This document shows, piece by piece, positions 17,297 to 26,253 of a stretch of DNA of 64,000 nt. Location: positions 1-64,000 of the forward strand of contig CAZPFL010000002.1 in the NCBI GenBank assembly GCA_964585785.1, read 5' to 3'. A program made the position numbers and the translations under genes. The notes below the pieces were generated by a model, which was not told where the DNA came from, did not search any database, and worked only from the letters and a program-made list of their open reading frames with translations. The DNA comes from WHUA01 sp964585785. Its GTDB lineage: Bacteria > Pseudomonadota > Alphaproteobacteria > UBA8366. The stretch's first letter is position 1. Every line of letters starts with the position of its first letter.

Positions 17297-18538
17297 ATGC
17301 GAGTGTCCCTTAAACGCCGCTGGCAGCGCAGGGGAGTGCTTTCGGCTGTTGCGGCAATGCTGCTTGCTGGCCTCGCGCTCACGGCGTCGCGCGCCATGGC
17401 GGCGGATAAAGAAGTAGCGATACTCGGGCTCTGGCCGCAGAGCGGGCCTTACGCGGATACGGGGCCGCTGCTCGATCGCGGCGCGCAGATTGCGCTCGAA
17501 GAGGTCGGCTACAAGGTCAACGGCACGAAGATCAAATACGTGACCCGCGACAGCGAGACGAAGGCGGGCACCGCCGCGCGGCGCACGCAGGAGGCGATCG
17601 ATTCCGACGGCGTGAAGTTCGTCATCGGGCCCTGGTCGTCGGGCGTCGCGCTTGCCGTCACCGAAGTCGCGAAGAAGAACAAGGTCATGTACTACTTCAG
17701 CGGCGGCACCGAGGATATCTCGGGCAAGCGCTGTCACCGATACGCCTTCATGTGGGCGGCGGCCGCATGGACCGCGATGGATGCGAACCTGAAGATCTTC
17801 AAGAAGGCGCATCCCAAGGCCAAGTCGATTTACCTGTTCGTGGTTGACTATGCCTTCGGCTGGACGCTGCAGAAATATGTCGAGGAGCTCGCCCCGAAAT
17901 ACGGCCTCAAGGTCGTCGGCGTCGACCGCCATCCGTTGGGGCAGCGCGAGTTCTCGTCCTACATCACCAAGGCGATGGCGAAGAACCCGGATGCGATCTT
18001 CATGATCAACTTCGGTCTCGACGCGATCTCGGCGGTCCGCCAGCTGCATAATTTCGGCTACACGCCGAAGAAGCCGGTGATCCTGTCATGGTCGGCCGGC
18101 GTCGAGGAGCTGGTGCAGATGGACCCGTCGATGCGCGCCAACCTGCAGGTCGGGACGAACTACTACTACACGATCGACACGCCGGAGAATAAGAAGTTCG
18201 TCGCGGAGTATGAGAAGAAGAGCGGCGGAATTCCGCCCGGATACGGGCCCGGCGCCGGTTATGGGCTGATGAAGATGGTGCTGCTCGGCATGCAGAAGGC
18301 CAAGAGCACCAAGCCGCAGGACGTCATCAAGGCGCTGGAAGGGCTTAAGGGCAAGAACTTCGTCGGCAATTTCTGGATCAACCCGAAAAACCATCAGACC
18401 GTGCGGCCCTATTTCATCCTGCGCACCAAGCCGGCGGACAAGATGGCGAACAAATACGACTTCGCGGACATCGTCGACGTTTCGTCCACCGAGCAGCCAA
18501 AGGCCTTGAACGGGTGCAAGGATATCGGCGGCTTCTAG
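17297..18538 (+). CDS. ABC transporter substrate-binding protein, branched-chain amino acid/amide type
   Basis: This is the periplasmic component of a HAAT-family importer, 413 residues. A basic N-terminus and hydrophobic core end at ASRAMAADKE, a clear Sec signal peptide. The mature protein has a type I periplasmic-binding fold (VAILGLWPQSGPYADTGP, later FVIGPWSSGVALAV and VILSWSAGVEELV). A strong AAAGGAGG ribosome site lies 6 bases before the ATG. It is the first gene of a five-gene transporter operon reading SBP, two permeases and two ATPases. The ligand is probably an amide- or urea-like compound or amino acid, given the hydrolases around it. Confidence 0.94.
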   Translation: MRVSLKRRWQRRGVLSAVAAMLLAGLALTASRAMAADKEVAILGLWPQSGPYADTGPLLDRGAQIALEEVGYKVNGTKIKYVTRDSETKAGTAARRTQEAIDSDGVKFVIGPWSSGVALAVTEVAKKNKVMYYFSGGTEDISGKRCHRYAFMWAAAAWTAMDANLKIFKKAHPKAKSIYLFVVDYAFGWTLQKYVEELAPKYGLKVVGVDRHPLGQREFSSYITKAMAKNPDAIFMINFGLDAISAVRQLHNFGYTPKKPVILSWSAGVEELVQMDPSMRANLQVGTNYYYTIDTPENKKFVAEYEKKSGGIPPGYGPGAGYGLMKMVLLGMQKAKSTKPQDVIKALEGLKGKNFVGNFWINPKNHQTVRPYFILRTKPADKMANKYDFADIVDVSSTEQPKALNGCKDIGGF

Positions 18539-18562
18539 GACGGCGTTGAACAAGAATAAGAA

Positions 18563-18592
18563 GCCGGCCCTGGGCGACGCGCCGGGGCCGGC
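18563..18592 (+). terminator. Intercistronic hairpin after the binding-protein gene
   Basis: GCCGGCCC and GGGCCGGC form a perfect 8-bp stem with a 14-base loop, 25 bases after the stop of the binding-protein gene. No T-run follows. Such hairpins often raise the level of binding-protein mRNA over that of the permease genes by partial termination or 3'-end protection. Confidence 0.5.
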
Positions 18593-18646
18593 CCTCCGTT
18601 CGAGAGCCTCGGGAGCTGACAGGGATAAACGGGTGGCCGGTTCTCA

Positions 18647-19507
18647 ATGACCTTACTGATCGCGAGCCAGATCCTGAATGGCTTTGCCACGGGCATGCTC
18701 TATGCGCTGGTCGGCGTCGGACTGACCCTGGTTCTCGGCGTCTTGAACATTCCCAATTTCGCGCACGGGGTGCTCTACGCCTTCGGCGCGTATTTCACCT
18801 ATACCGTCGCCAAGATCACCGGCTCGTTCTATCTCGGCATTCTGATCGGGCCGCTTCTCGTCGTCCTGATGGGGTTCGTCATCGAAAGCCAGGGCATCCA
18901 GAGGCTCTATTCGGCGCATCACGACTACCAGCTGCTGTTCCTGTTCGCGATGGCGCTGATCCTGCAGGAATTGATCATCGTGATCTGGGGGCCGGTCGGC
19001 TTTTCCCTGCTGCCGCCGGATATTCTCGGCGGCGCGGTCAATCTCGGCTTCGTCATCTATCCGAAATACCGCCTGGTGCTCATCGTCTTCACCTTGCTGA
19101 TCGTCCTCGCGCTCTGGCTTTTCCTGACACGGACGAATGTCGGCGCGATCATCCGCGCGGGCATCGAGAACCGGGAAATGGTTTCAATCCTCGGCACCAA
19201 CATCAACAAGGTGTTCCTGCTGACCTTCGGCCTCGGCGCCTATCTGGCGGGGCTCGCGGGCGCGCTGGCGACGCCGATCATGGGGCTCACGCCGTCGATG
19301 GGGCTCGACATCCTGCCGATCTGCTTCGTTATCGTGGTCGTCGCGGGGCTCGGCAGCATTCTCGGCGCGGTCGTTGCCGGCATCCTGATCGGACTGGCGC
19401 AGAGCCTGACGACCATCTGGTGGCCAGAGGCGTCGAATGTCGTGATCTATCTGCTCATGGGACTGACGATCATCCTGCGGCCGCAGGGCCTGTTCGGCAC
19501 GCGATGA
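18647..19507 (+). CDS. Branched-chain amino acid-type ABC permease (LivH-like)
   Basis: This 286-residue inner-membrane protein has about eight hydrophobic helices and the LivH-type opening ILNGFATGMLYALVGVGLTL followed by LNIPNFAHG. It also has the EAA-like loop GAIIRAGIENREMVSILG with GLGAYLAGLAGAL. It forms the translocation pore with the next gene product. It lies 109 bases after the binding-protein gene, with the hairpin between, and 37 bases before the LivM-like gene. Confidence 0.95.
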   Translation: MTLLIASQILNGFATGMLYALVGVGLTLVLGVLNIPNFAHGVLYAFGAYFTYTVAKITGSFYLGILIGPLLVVLMGFVIESQGIQRLYSAHHDYQLLFLFAMALILQELIIVIWGPVGFSLLPPDILGGAVNLGFVIYPKYRLVLIVFTLLIVLALWLFLTRTNVGAIIRAGIENREMVSILGTNINKVFLLTFGLGAYLAGLAGALATPIMGLTPSMGLDILPICFVIVVVAGLGSILGAVVAGILIGLAQSLTTIWWPEASNVVIYLLMGLTIILRPQGLFGTR

Positions 19508-19543
19508 CGGCGGGGAAGGGACTGACATGCGGGAGCGCACGCG

Positions 19544-20542
19544 ATGACGGATAAGGCCCAGGGCGGAGCGGTGGCGGCCGCGGCGCCGTCCGCGATGAAG
19601 TCGCCGTGGCTGTTCCGGCCGGCCGCGCTCGTCTTCATCGCCGCGGCCGTCCTGCTGCTGCCGCTGATCGAGCGGCCGGTGGTCGCGAGCGAGATCCTCG
19701 TGCTCGGCATGGCCGCGGTCGCGATGAACCTGATGATCGGCTACACCGGCCTGTTGTCCTTCGGCCAGGCGATGTTCTTCGGTATCGGCGCCTATATCAC
19801 CGGCGTCCTGAATACGCGCTTCGGCGTCTCCGCCTTTATCGCTATCCCGGTGGCGGCGGTCGGCACGGGGCTGTTGGCGGCGGCGGTCGGGGCTTTCTGC
19901 GTGCGCCGGACCGGGCTCTATTTCATCTGCATCACCTTCGCCTTCAACCAGATGTTCTATTTCATCGCCTATTCCTGGACCACGGTGACGGGGGGCGAGG
20001 ACGGGCTGCCGGGAATCTCCCGTCCCGCGTTGATCGACGGTCAGCTCTCCTTCTATGTCTTCACGGCGATCCTGTTCATCCTGTCGCTCGTCGTGATGAA
20101 GAAGATCGTCGATTCCCCGACCGGCCGCATCTTTCAGGCGATACGCGACAACCCGGACCGGGCGGCGGCGACGGGGCATGACGTCGGCCGCTACAAGCTC
20201 ATCTCCTTCGTCATCTCGGGCGGCTTCATCGGCCTTGCCGGCGCGAACTACGCGCTGATCTACGAGATCGTGCCGGTCGACAAGATCCATTGGCTGTTCT
20301 CCGGTGACCTGGTTTTCATGACGCTGCTCGGCGGCACCGGCAGCTTTATCGGCCCGGTGATCGGCGCCGCCTTCTATACCTGGCTGCAGGAGACGGTCAG
20401 CCTGTTCTGGGACCGCTGGCCGATGGTGCTCGGCATCGTGTTCGCGCTGGTCGTGCTGTTCTTCCGCACCGGGGTGATCGGCATCGTCGAATCGCTTTAT
20501 GCCGGCTATCTAGCGCGCAAACAGAAGCAGGCCGCGTCATGA
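19544..20542 (+). CDS. Branched-chain amino acid-type ABC permease (LivM-like)
   Basis: This 332-residue inner-membrane permease is the second pore subunit of the HAAT importer. The helices begin near residue 20 after a short Ala-rich cytosolic segment. The LivM hallmarks GYTGLLSFGQAMFFGIGAY and GRIFQAIRDNPDRAAATGHDV (the ATPase-contacting loop) are present, as is LLGGTGSFIGPVIGA near the C-terminus. The ribosome site is CGGGAG about 8 bases before the ATG. Its stop overlaps the start of the LivG-like gene by ATGA. Confidence 0.95.
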   Translation: MTDKAQGGAVAAAAPSAMKSPWLFRPAALVFIAAAVLLLPLIERPVVASEILVLGMAAVAMNLMIGYTGLLSFGQAMFFGIGAYITGVLNTRFGVSAFIAIPVAAVGTGLLAAAVGAFCVRRTGLYFICITFAFNQMFYFIAYSWTTVTGGEDGLPGISRPALIDGQLSFYVFTAILFILSLVVMKKIVDSPTGRIFQAIRDNPDRAAATGHDVGRYKLISFVISGGFIGLAGANYALIYEIVPVDKIHWLFSGDLVFMTLLGGTGSFIGPVIGAAFYTWLQETVSLFWDRWPMVLGIVFALVVLFFRTGVIGIVESLYAGYLARKQKQAAS

Positions 20543-21288
20543 GCGCGATCCTCCGCTGCGTCGACCTCAGCAAGCATTTCGGCGCGGTCAAGGCGATCAG
20601 TCACGTCAACCTCGACGTCGAGGAAGGCTCGCTTCATTCCATCATCGGGCCGAATGGCGCGGGCAAGACGACACTGTTCAACTGCATCACCGCCGAGACG
20701 GCGCCGACATCCGGCAAGGTGCTGTTCGAAGGCCAGGTGATATCGGGCAAGCGGCCCTACGAGCTGCCGCCGCTCGGCATCTCGCGCTCCTTCCAGCGCA
20801 CCAGCGTCTTCGCCAACATGACGGTGAGCGAGAATGTCTGGGTCTCGGCCTTTCCGAAATACGCGACCCGCGGCGTCGAGCTGTTTCGCAATGCGGACTC
20901 GCATCCCGAGGTCAGCCGGGTAATACGGCAGACCCTCGAAGAGGTCGGGCTCGCCGCCTATGCCGATGCGCCGGCGACCGAGCTCGCCCATGGCGACCAG
21001 CGGCTGCTCGACTTCGCGATCGCGCTCGCGCCGAAGCCGAAGCTGCTGTTGCTCGACGAGCCGACGGCCGGGCTTTCGCGGCAGGACACGCAGCGGGTGA
21101 TGCATCTGATCGACGGGCTGAAGGGGCGCTACACGCTCGTGTTGATTGAGCACAAGATGGACGTTGTGATGCGCATCTCCGACCGCATCACCGTCATGTA
21201 TTTCGGCGAGGTGCTGAGCCAGGGCACGCCGGCGGAGATTCGCGCCGACCCGAAGGTGCGCGAAGCCTATCTGGGAAAGCGCGCATGA
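20539..21288 (+). CDS. ABC transporter ATP-binding protein (LivG-like)
   Basis: This 249-residue ATPase energises the LIV-type importer. The Walker A is GPNGAGKTTLFN and the Walker B LLLLDEPTAGLS, with the H-loop in LVLIEHKMDVVM. The signature motif is ELAHGDQRLLDFAIAL, the LSHGxQR form typical of LivG rather than LSGGQ. The C-terminal MYFGEVLSQGTPAEI is also typical. It starts within the stop of LivM and its own stop overlaps the LivF-like start by ATGA, so all three are coupled. Confidence 0.95.
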   Translation: MSAILRCVDLSKHFGAVKAISHVNLDVEEGSLHSIIGPNGAGKTTLFNCITAETAPTSGKVLFEGQVISGKRPYELPPLGISRSFQRTSVFANMTVSENVWVSAFPKYATRGVELFRNADSHPEVSRVIRQTLEEVGLAAYADAPATELAHGDQRLLDFAIALAPKPKLLLLDEPTAGLSRQDTQRVMHLIDGLKGRYTLVLIEHKMDVVMRISDRITVMYFGEVLSQGTPAEIRADPKVREAYLGKRA

Positions 21289-21980
21289 CCCTCCACGTCG
21301 CCGAGATCAACGCCTATTACGGCAATTTCCATGTTCTCAACGGACTCTCGCTCGACCTGGTTCAGGGCACGATCCATACGCTGCTGGGCCGCAACGGCGC
21401 GGGCAAGACGACGACGCTGCGGACGATCTTCGGCCTGATGGAGCGCTGGGACGGCAGCATCACGCTCGACGGCAAGGACCTGTCGCACCGCCCGCCGCAC
21501 GAGATCAACCGCGCCGGCCTGGCCTATGTGCCGGAATACCGGGGCGTGTTCTCCGATCTCACCGTGCGCGAGAACCTCTCCATCGCCGAGGTCGATAATT
21601 CGGAATGGACGGCCGAGCGCGCGCTGGAGCTGTTCCCCGCGCTGAAGGCGTTGCTCGATCGCAAGGGCCGGCATCTTTCCGGCGGCGAGCAGCAGATGCT
21701 GGCGATCGGCCGGGCGCTGATGTCCGCGCCGAAATTCCTTTTGCTCGACGAGCCGTCGCAAGGTCTCGCGCCGGTCATCGTCGACACCGTCGTCGAGACG
21801 CTGATCCGGTTGCGCGGCGAGAGGCTGGGAATCTTACTAGTAGAGCAAAACGCCGAGATCGCGCTGGAGATCGCGGACCACGCCTCGATCATCGAGCAGG
21901 GCGAGATCGTCTTCCGCGGCACGGCGGCGGAAACCCGCAGCAATACCGAAGTCATGGATACGTATCTGTCGGTGGGGTGA
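21285..21980 (+). CDS. ABC transporter ATP-binding protein (LivF-like)
   Basis: This 231-residue ATPase is the second nucleotide-binding subunit of the LIV-type importer. The Walker A is GRNGAGKTTTLR, the signature LSGGEQQMLAIGRAL and the Walker B FLLLDEPSQGLAP, which is the characteristic LivF wording. LLVEQNAEIALEIAD gives a Q/N in place of the H-loop histidine region, as is common in LivF proteins. It overlaps the preceding gene by ATGA and is followed 13 bases later by the amidase gene, suggesting the hydrolase is expressed with the transporter. Confidence 0.95.
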   Translation: MTLHVAEINAYYGNFHVLNGLSLDLVQGTIHTLLGRNGAGKTTTLRTIFGLMERWDGSITLDGKDLSHRPPHEINRAGLAYVPEYRGVFSDLTVRENLSIAEVDNSEWTAERALELFPALKALLDRKGRHLSGGEQQMLAIGRALMSAPKFLLLDEPSQGLAPVIVDTVVETLIRLRGERLGILLVEQNAEIALEIADHASIIEQGEIVFRGTAAETRSNTEVMDTYLSVG

Positions 21981-21993
21981 GAGGAGCGGTTGC

Positions 21994-23301
21994 ATGTCGA
22001 ACAAGCATCACGTTCAGGATCCGGGCCGGCTGCGCGCGCTGGCCGCGGCGATTGCGGCGGGCGACCTTTCTCCCGTCGATCTGGTTCAGCGCTATCTCGA
22101 CCGCATCGCGGCGGTCGAGCCCTATGTCCAGGCCTGGCGCGAAGTCGATGGCGCGCGGGCGCTCGAGACCGCGGCGCGGCGCGCGACCGAAGCGAAGGAC
22201 GGCCGGCTTCGCGGGCCGCTGCACGGCATCCCCGTCGGGGTCAAGGACATCATCGATGTCGAAGGCTTGCCGACGCGCTGCAACAGCCGGTCGCGCGAGA
22301 ACGCGCCCGCGGCGACCGCCGACGCGGAGATCGTGATCGCGCTAAAAGCCGCCGGCGCGATCATGCTCGGCAAGGCGCACACCACCGAGTTCGCCTTTTT
22401 CGATCCGTCGCCGGCGCGCAATCCGCACAACACCGATCATACGCCGGGCGGGTCGAGCAGCGGCTCCGGCGCGGTGGTGGCGTGCGGCGCGGCGCCGCTC
22501 GCCCTCGGCACGCAGACGATGGCGTCGCTCAACCGGCCCGCGGCCTATTGCGGCATCGCCGCCTTCAAGCCGAGCACGCGCTCGATCAGCGGGTTCGGCG
22601 TCGCGCCGCTCGCGGCGTCCTACGACACCACCGGTTTCATCGCCTACACCGTCGACGATGCGGTCTACGCGTTCGAAGCCGTCGCCCCGCCCTTCACCGC
22701 GGCACAAGACGTCGGCCCGGACAAGGTGTCGATCATCCTCATCGACGATCCGCTGATCGCCGACGCCGAGAAGGACATGGCGGCCGCCTTCGAAGCGATG
22801 GCCGGTTCGTTCCGCGCGGAGGGTCACAAGGTCGAGCGCCGTGCGCCGCCGGTTCCGTTCAAGCGCATCATCGAGCTGCACTGGACGACGATGATCTATG
22901 AGGCGGGGCGGGCGCAGGCGGCGCTCCTGGCGTTGCCGGCCGAGCAGGTGGGCGCAAGGCTGCGGCAGGCGTTGGCCGAAGGCCGCGCGATCCCGGAAGA
23001 CCGTTACCTCAGCGAACGCGCCGAGCTGGACGGCATCCGCCGCAAATTCTTCGCGACCTTCGCCGATGCGGATGCCTTCCTCTGGCCGGCGGCGCCGGGT
23101 CCCGCGCCCGTCGGCATCGCGTCGACCGGCGAGCCGCGATACATTGCGCCCTGGACCGCGCTCGGCGGGCCGATCGTCACCATGCCCGCCGGGACCGCGT
23201 CGAACGGCCTGCCGCTCGGTTGCATCCTCGCCGGCCGTCCGGGCCGCGATCGCACGTTGGGCGCGCTCGCGCGGCGGCTGGAGGCAGCCTTGCAGGGCTG
23301 A
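21994..23301 (+). CDS. Amidase signature family hydrolase with altered catalytic loop
   Basis: This 435-residue amidase-signature enzyme hydrolyses a carboxamide. The catalytic Lys is in GIPVGVKDII, the cis-Ser in TPGGSSSGSGAVV and the nucleophile Ser in GTQTMASLNRPAAYCG. Most family members read T-G-G-S-I/V-R in that last motif, whereas this one has T-M-A-S-L-N, so the oxyanion loop is bulkier and the substrate range may be unusual. The serine itself is kept. An AGAGGAG ribosome site lies 8 bases before the ATG. It follows the LivF-like gene by 13 bases and is probably the last gene of that operon, acting on the imported compound. Confidence 0.92.
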   Translation: MSNKHHVQDPGRLRALAAAIAAGDLSPVDLVQRYLDRIAAVEPYVQAWREVDGARALETAARRATEAKDGRLRGPLHGIPVGVKDIIDVEGLPTRCNSRSRENAPAATADAEIVIALKAAGAIMLGKAHTTEFAFFDPSPARNPHNTDHTPGGSSSGSGAVVACGAAPLALGTQTMASLNRPAAYCGIAAFKPSTRSISGFGVAPLAASYDTTGFIAYTVDDAVYAFEAVAPPFTAAQDVGPDKVSIILIDDPLIADAEKDMAAAFEAMAGSFRAEGHKVERRAPPVPFKRIIELHWTTMIYEAGRAQAALLALPAEQVGARLRQALAEGRAIPEDRYLSERAELDGIRRKFFATFADADAFLWPAAPGPAPVGIASTGEPRYIAPWTALGGPIVTMPAGTASNGLPLGCILAGRPGRDRTLGALARRLEAALQG

Positions 23302-23322
23302 CGGCGCCGCCCGTCGCGGCGG

Positions 23323-24957
23323 TCAGCGCGGCATCCGGAAGATGTTGGCCGGCTCCTCGTCGCGGCGGAAGTCCTTGTTCAGCCGGTCCGCCATCGCCAG
23401 CGCGTAGGGCAGGCCCTCGCACAGCTCGGCGAATAGCGTGTCGTCGAGCGTGAAGCCGTTGCGCGCCGCCAGGGTTTCGGCAATCGCCCGCGTCTTGGGA
23501 TCGATGTCCGATGATGCCGGGCCGGCATGTTTCGGCTGGATCACCGGCTTCGTCATGCCCCGCTCGAGCTTCGGCCGCTGCGCCCGCCACGCGGTGGCCT
23601 TTTCGTAAGCATGCGCGATGGCGAGCGCGGTCGCGTCCGCGAACGGCCGGCTCGCAACCTGCATCGACAGCGGCAGCCCCTTCGAGGAGAAGCCGTTGCA
23701 GACCGAGACGGCGCCGCCGCCGATCACGTTGAACGCGGTCGTGATCTTGGGCGACTCCCAGGACGAGACGGCCGTGTGGTCGGCGATCTTGGATGCCGGG
23801 CCGTTGCCCAGCGTCAGCAGCGCGTCGTACCGGTCGAAGACGCTCTTCGCCTCGTCGATCAGGCGGCGGCGCGTCCGCATGGCGCTCATATAGTCGAGCG
23901 CGGTGAACGCGCAGGCCGGCAGGATCCGCCGCCGGATGTCGCTGCTGAAACCGTAGGGGCGGTGGGCGAAGTCGTCGTGATGCACGCTCAGCAGCTCGGC
24001 TTCGGCGATAACGATCTTGACGTCGTAATAAACGCCAAGCGGGTTCACGCGGACATCCTCGACCACGGCGCCCAGTCCCTTGAGCACGTCGATCGCCTTT
24101 TCCATGGCGGCCTTCTGCTCGTCGCCGGCCGACGTGTCTTCTTCATAGAAGTGGCGGATCAGCCCGATGCGCACGCCCTTGAGATCGGTACTCAGCGCGG
24201 CCCGATAGTCCGGCAGGGGAACGTCCGCGCTGCCGGGATCGACGGGATCGTAGCCCGCGATCGTCTGCAGCAGGATGGCGCAGTCCTCGACCGTCCAGGT
24301 CATCGGGCCGGCATGGTCGAAGGTGAAGGAGTTGGCGATCACGCCGCGCTTGCTGACGAGTCCGTAGGTCGGCTTGAGGCCGACGATGCCGCAGAGACCC
24401 GCGGGGTTGCGGATCGAGCCGCCCGTGTCCGAGCCGAGCGCCGCCGGCACCAGGCCCGCGGCCACCGCCGCGCCCGATCCGCTCGACGAGCCGCCCGGCA
24501 CGTATTTCAGGTTCCACGGGTTGCGCGCGGGCGGGAAGGGCAGGTCGAAGGTCGGCCCGCCATGCGCGAACTCGTGCGTCGCGAGCTTGCCGGTCAGCAC
24601 CGCGCCCGCTTCCAGCAGCTTGCGCACGGTGACCGCGTCTTCCCGCGGGATGTTGTTCACCAGCTGATGCGAATGCGCCGTCGTGCGGATGCCGGCGGTG
24701 TTGTAGATGTCCTTCAGCCCGAAGGGGATGCCGTGCATCGGGCCGCGCCAGTTGCCGGCGACGATCTCGGCCTCGGCCTTCTTGGCCTGGGCGAGTGCGA
24801 CCTCCGGCGTCGGCAGCAGGTAGGCGTCCAGCAACGGATCGAGTTCCACCGTCCGCGCCAGCAGCGCCTGCACATATTCGACCGGAGAAAGCTTCTTGTC
24901 GCGTATGAGCGCGCCGGCGTCGGCGATGCTCAGAAAATGCAGCTCAGTGCCCGTCAT
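23323..24957 (-). CDS. Amidase signature family hydrolase
   Basis: This 544-residue enzyme is of the amidase-signature family (GatA, fatty-acid-amide hydrolase and allophanate hydrolase relatives). The catalytic Lys is in GIPFGLKDIYNT, the cis-Ser in VPGGSSSGSGAAVAAG and the nucleophile in GSDTGGSIRNPAG. It has the normal TGGS loop, unlike its convergent neighbour. A C-terminal region of about 60 residues (from near 465, LERGMTKPVIQ) goes beyond the catalytic domain and ends in a small helical segment. An AAGGA ribosome site lies 8 bases before the ATG. It is convergent with the other amidase gene, separated from it by 21 bases, and divergent from the hydrolase at 25384. Confidence 0.93.
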   Translation of the reverse strand: MTGTELHFLSIADAGALIRDKKLSPVEYVQALLARTVELDPLLDAYLLPTPEVALAQAKKAEAEIVAGNWRGPMHGIPFGLKDIYNTAGIRTTAHSHQLVNNIPREDAVTVRKLLEAGAVLTGKLATHEFAHGGPTFDLPFPPARNPWNLKYVPGGSSSGSGAAVAAGLVPAALGSDTGGSIRNPAGLCGIVGLKPTYGLVSKRGVIANSFTFDHAGPMTWTVEDCAILLQTIAGYDPVDPGSADVPLPDYRAALSTDLKGVRIGLIRHFYEEDTSAGDEQKAAMEKAIDVLKGLGAVVEDVRVNPLGVYYDVKIVIAEAELLSVHHDDFAHRPYGFSSDIRRRILPACAFTALDYMSAMRTRRRLIDEAKSVFDRYDALLTLGNGPASKIADHTAVSSWESPKITTAFNVIGGGAVSVCNGFSSKGLPLSMQVASRPFADATALAIAHAYEKATAWRAQRPKLERGMTKPVIQPKHAGPASSDIDPKTRAIAETLAARNGFTLDDTLFAELCEGLPYALAMADRLNKDFRRDEEPANIFRMPR

Positions 24958-25320
24958 CTTTGCTTGTCCTTGTTATGCAGCGGGGATGCCGCGCTGCTGG
25001 TGGGCAGCGATTCAGCGGCATGCGCGCCGACAATTAACGCAAATCCGATGCCAGCAACGCAAGTCGCGGAAATCAGCTATTCCGGAAACGAAATAGTGTC
25101 ATACGCCCGCTGCCGTTTGCTCGTGCGAGAGGCAGGGATGACGCAACAAAAAAAGCAAAACGCGAGTCAGGGCGGCGAGCTTCAAAGGCAAATCGAGGCG
25201 ATCGCCCGGCGATCCGCGGCAACGTCGGGCGCGGCAGGCCGGATCACATTTTGCGACGAACGTACAATCCTTGTTCGCCTCCTTTCCCCACAATGTCACG
25301 AAACGCGTCTTATCTTCATT

Positions 25321-25336
25321 GCATGCGGTCGCATGC
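25321..25336. promoter_or_regulatory. Candidate operator dyad upstream of the chloroperoxidase-like gene
   Basis: GCATGCGGTCGCATGC has 7-bp perfect inverted arms (GCATGCG/CGCATGC) with a 2-base spacer, 48 bases before the ATG at 25384. It lies in the 426-base divergent intergenic region (24958-25383), which otherwise holds no gene I can support. The symmetry and position suit a repressor or activator site, but no regulator gene is adjacent. Confidence 0.3.
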
Positions 25337-25383
25337 GCGCCGGCCGTGCCGAGACGCATCACGACATCGAAAGAGGCAAATCC

Positions 25384-26205
25384 ATGAGCACCATCAACAC
25401 GAAGGACGGAACCGAGATCTATTTCAAGGATTGGGGCGAGGGGCAGCCGATTGTCTTCAGCCACGGCTGGCCGCTCACCGCGGACGCCTGGGATGCCCAG
25501 ATGCTGTTCCTGGCCGGGCAGGGCTTTCGCGTCATCGCGCATGACCGACGCGGTCACGGCCGGTCGAGCCAGCCCTGGAACGGCAACGACATGGACACCT
25601 ACGCCGACGACATGGCCGCGCTGACATCGGCGCTCGATCTGAAGGACGCGATCCATGTCGGCCATTCGACCGGCGGCGGCGAGGTCGCCCGCTATATCGG
25701 CCGCCACGGCACCAAGCGGGTCGCCAAGGCGGTGCTGATCAGCGCCGTGCCGCCGCAGATGGTGAAATCGCCGGCCAATCCCGGCGGCCTGCCGATGTCG
25801 GTCTTCGACGACCTCCGCAAGGCCGTCATTGCCGACCGCTCGCAGTTCTTCAAGGATCTCACCACGCCTTTCTACGGCGCCAACCGGGACGGCGCGACGG
25901 TCTCCCAAGGCGTTCGGGATTCCTTCTGGCTGCAGGGCATGATGGCGGGACACAAGGCCGTTTACGATTGCATCGAGGCCTTTTCGGAGACGGATTTCAC
26001 CGAGGACCTCAAGAAGTTCGACGTCCCGACGCTGATCATCCACGGCGACGACGACCAGATCGTTCCGATCGGCGCGTCGGCGATGCGGACGGCCAAGATG
26101 ATCGAAGGCGCGCAGCTGGAGGTCTTCAAGGGCGCCCCGCACGGCCTGTGCACGACCGAGGCGGACAAGGTCAACGACGTCCTTCTGAAATTCTGCCGGG
26201 CGTAA
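25384..26205 (+). CDS. Alpha/beta hydrolase, non-heme chloroperoxidase-like
   Basis: This 273-residue alpha/beta-hydrolase closely resembles cofactor-free haloperoxidase/esterase proteins. It has the oxyanion motif FSHGWPL, AHDRRGHGRSSQP, the nucleophile Ser95 in GHSTGGGEV, the acid in IHGDDDQIVP and the catalytic His in APHGL. Enzymes of this type hydrolyse esters or perhydrolyse short acids, and the chloroperoxidase name reflects an assay activity. The ATG at 25384 is chosen because an AGAGG ribosome site lies 7 bases upstream; the frame stays open far upstream but without start signals. It is alone on its transcript and convergent with the cyclase gene. Confidence 0.92.
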   Translation: MSTINTKDGTEIYFKDWGEGQPIVFSHGWPLTADAWDAQMLFLAGQGFRVIAHDRRGHGRSSQPWNGNDMDTYADDMAALTSALDLKDAIHVGHSTGGGEVARYIGRHGTKRVAKAVLISAVPPQMVKSPANPGGLPMSVFDDLRKAVIADRSQFFKDLTTPFYGANRDGATVSQGVRDSFWLQGMMAGHKAVYDCIEAFSETDFTEDLKKFDVPTLIIHGDDDQIVPIGASAMRTAKMIEGAQLEVFKGAPHGLCTTEADKVNDVLLKFCRA

Positions 26206-26253
26206 CCGGGGCCGACGCACGCCGTTGCCCACAGGCCTCCTGCGGCGTTGCGA

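Noticed and set aside
23527..25383. A long plus-strand open frame running into the chloroperoxidase-like gene
   Set aside because: It is antisense to a complete amidase. The real gene begins at 25384 behind a ribosome site.
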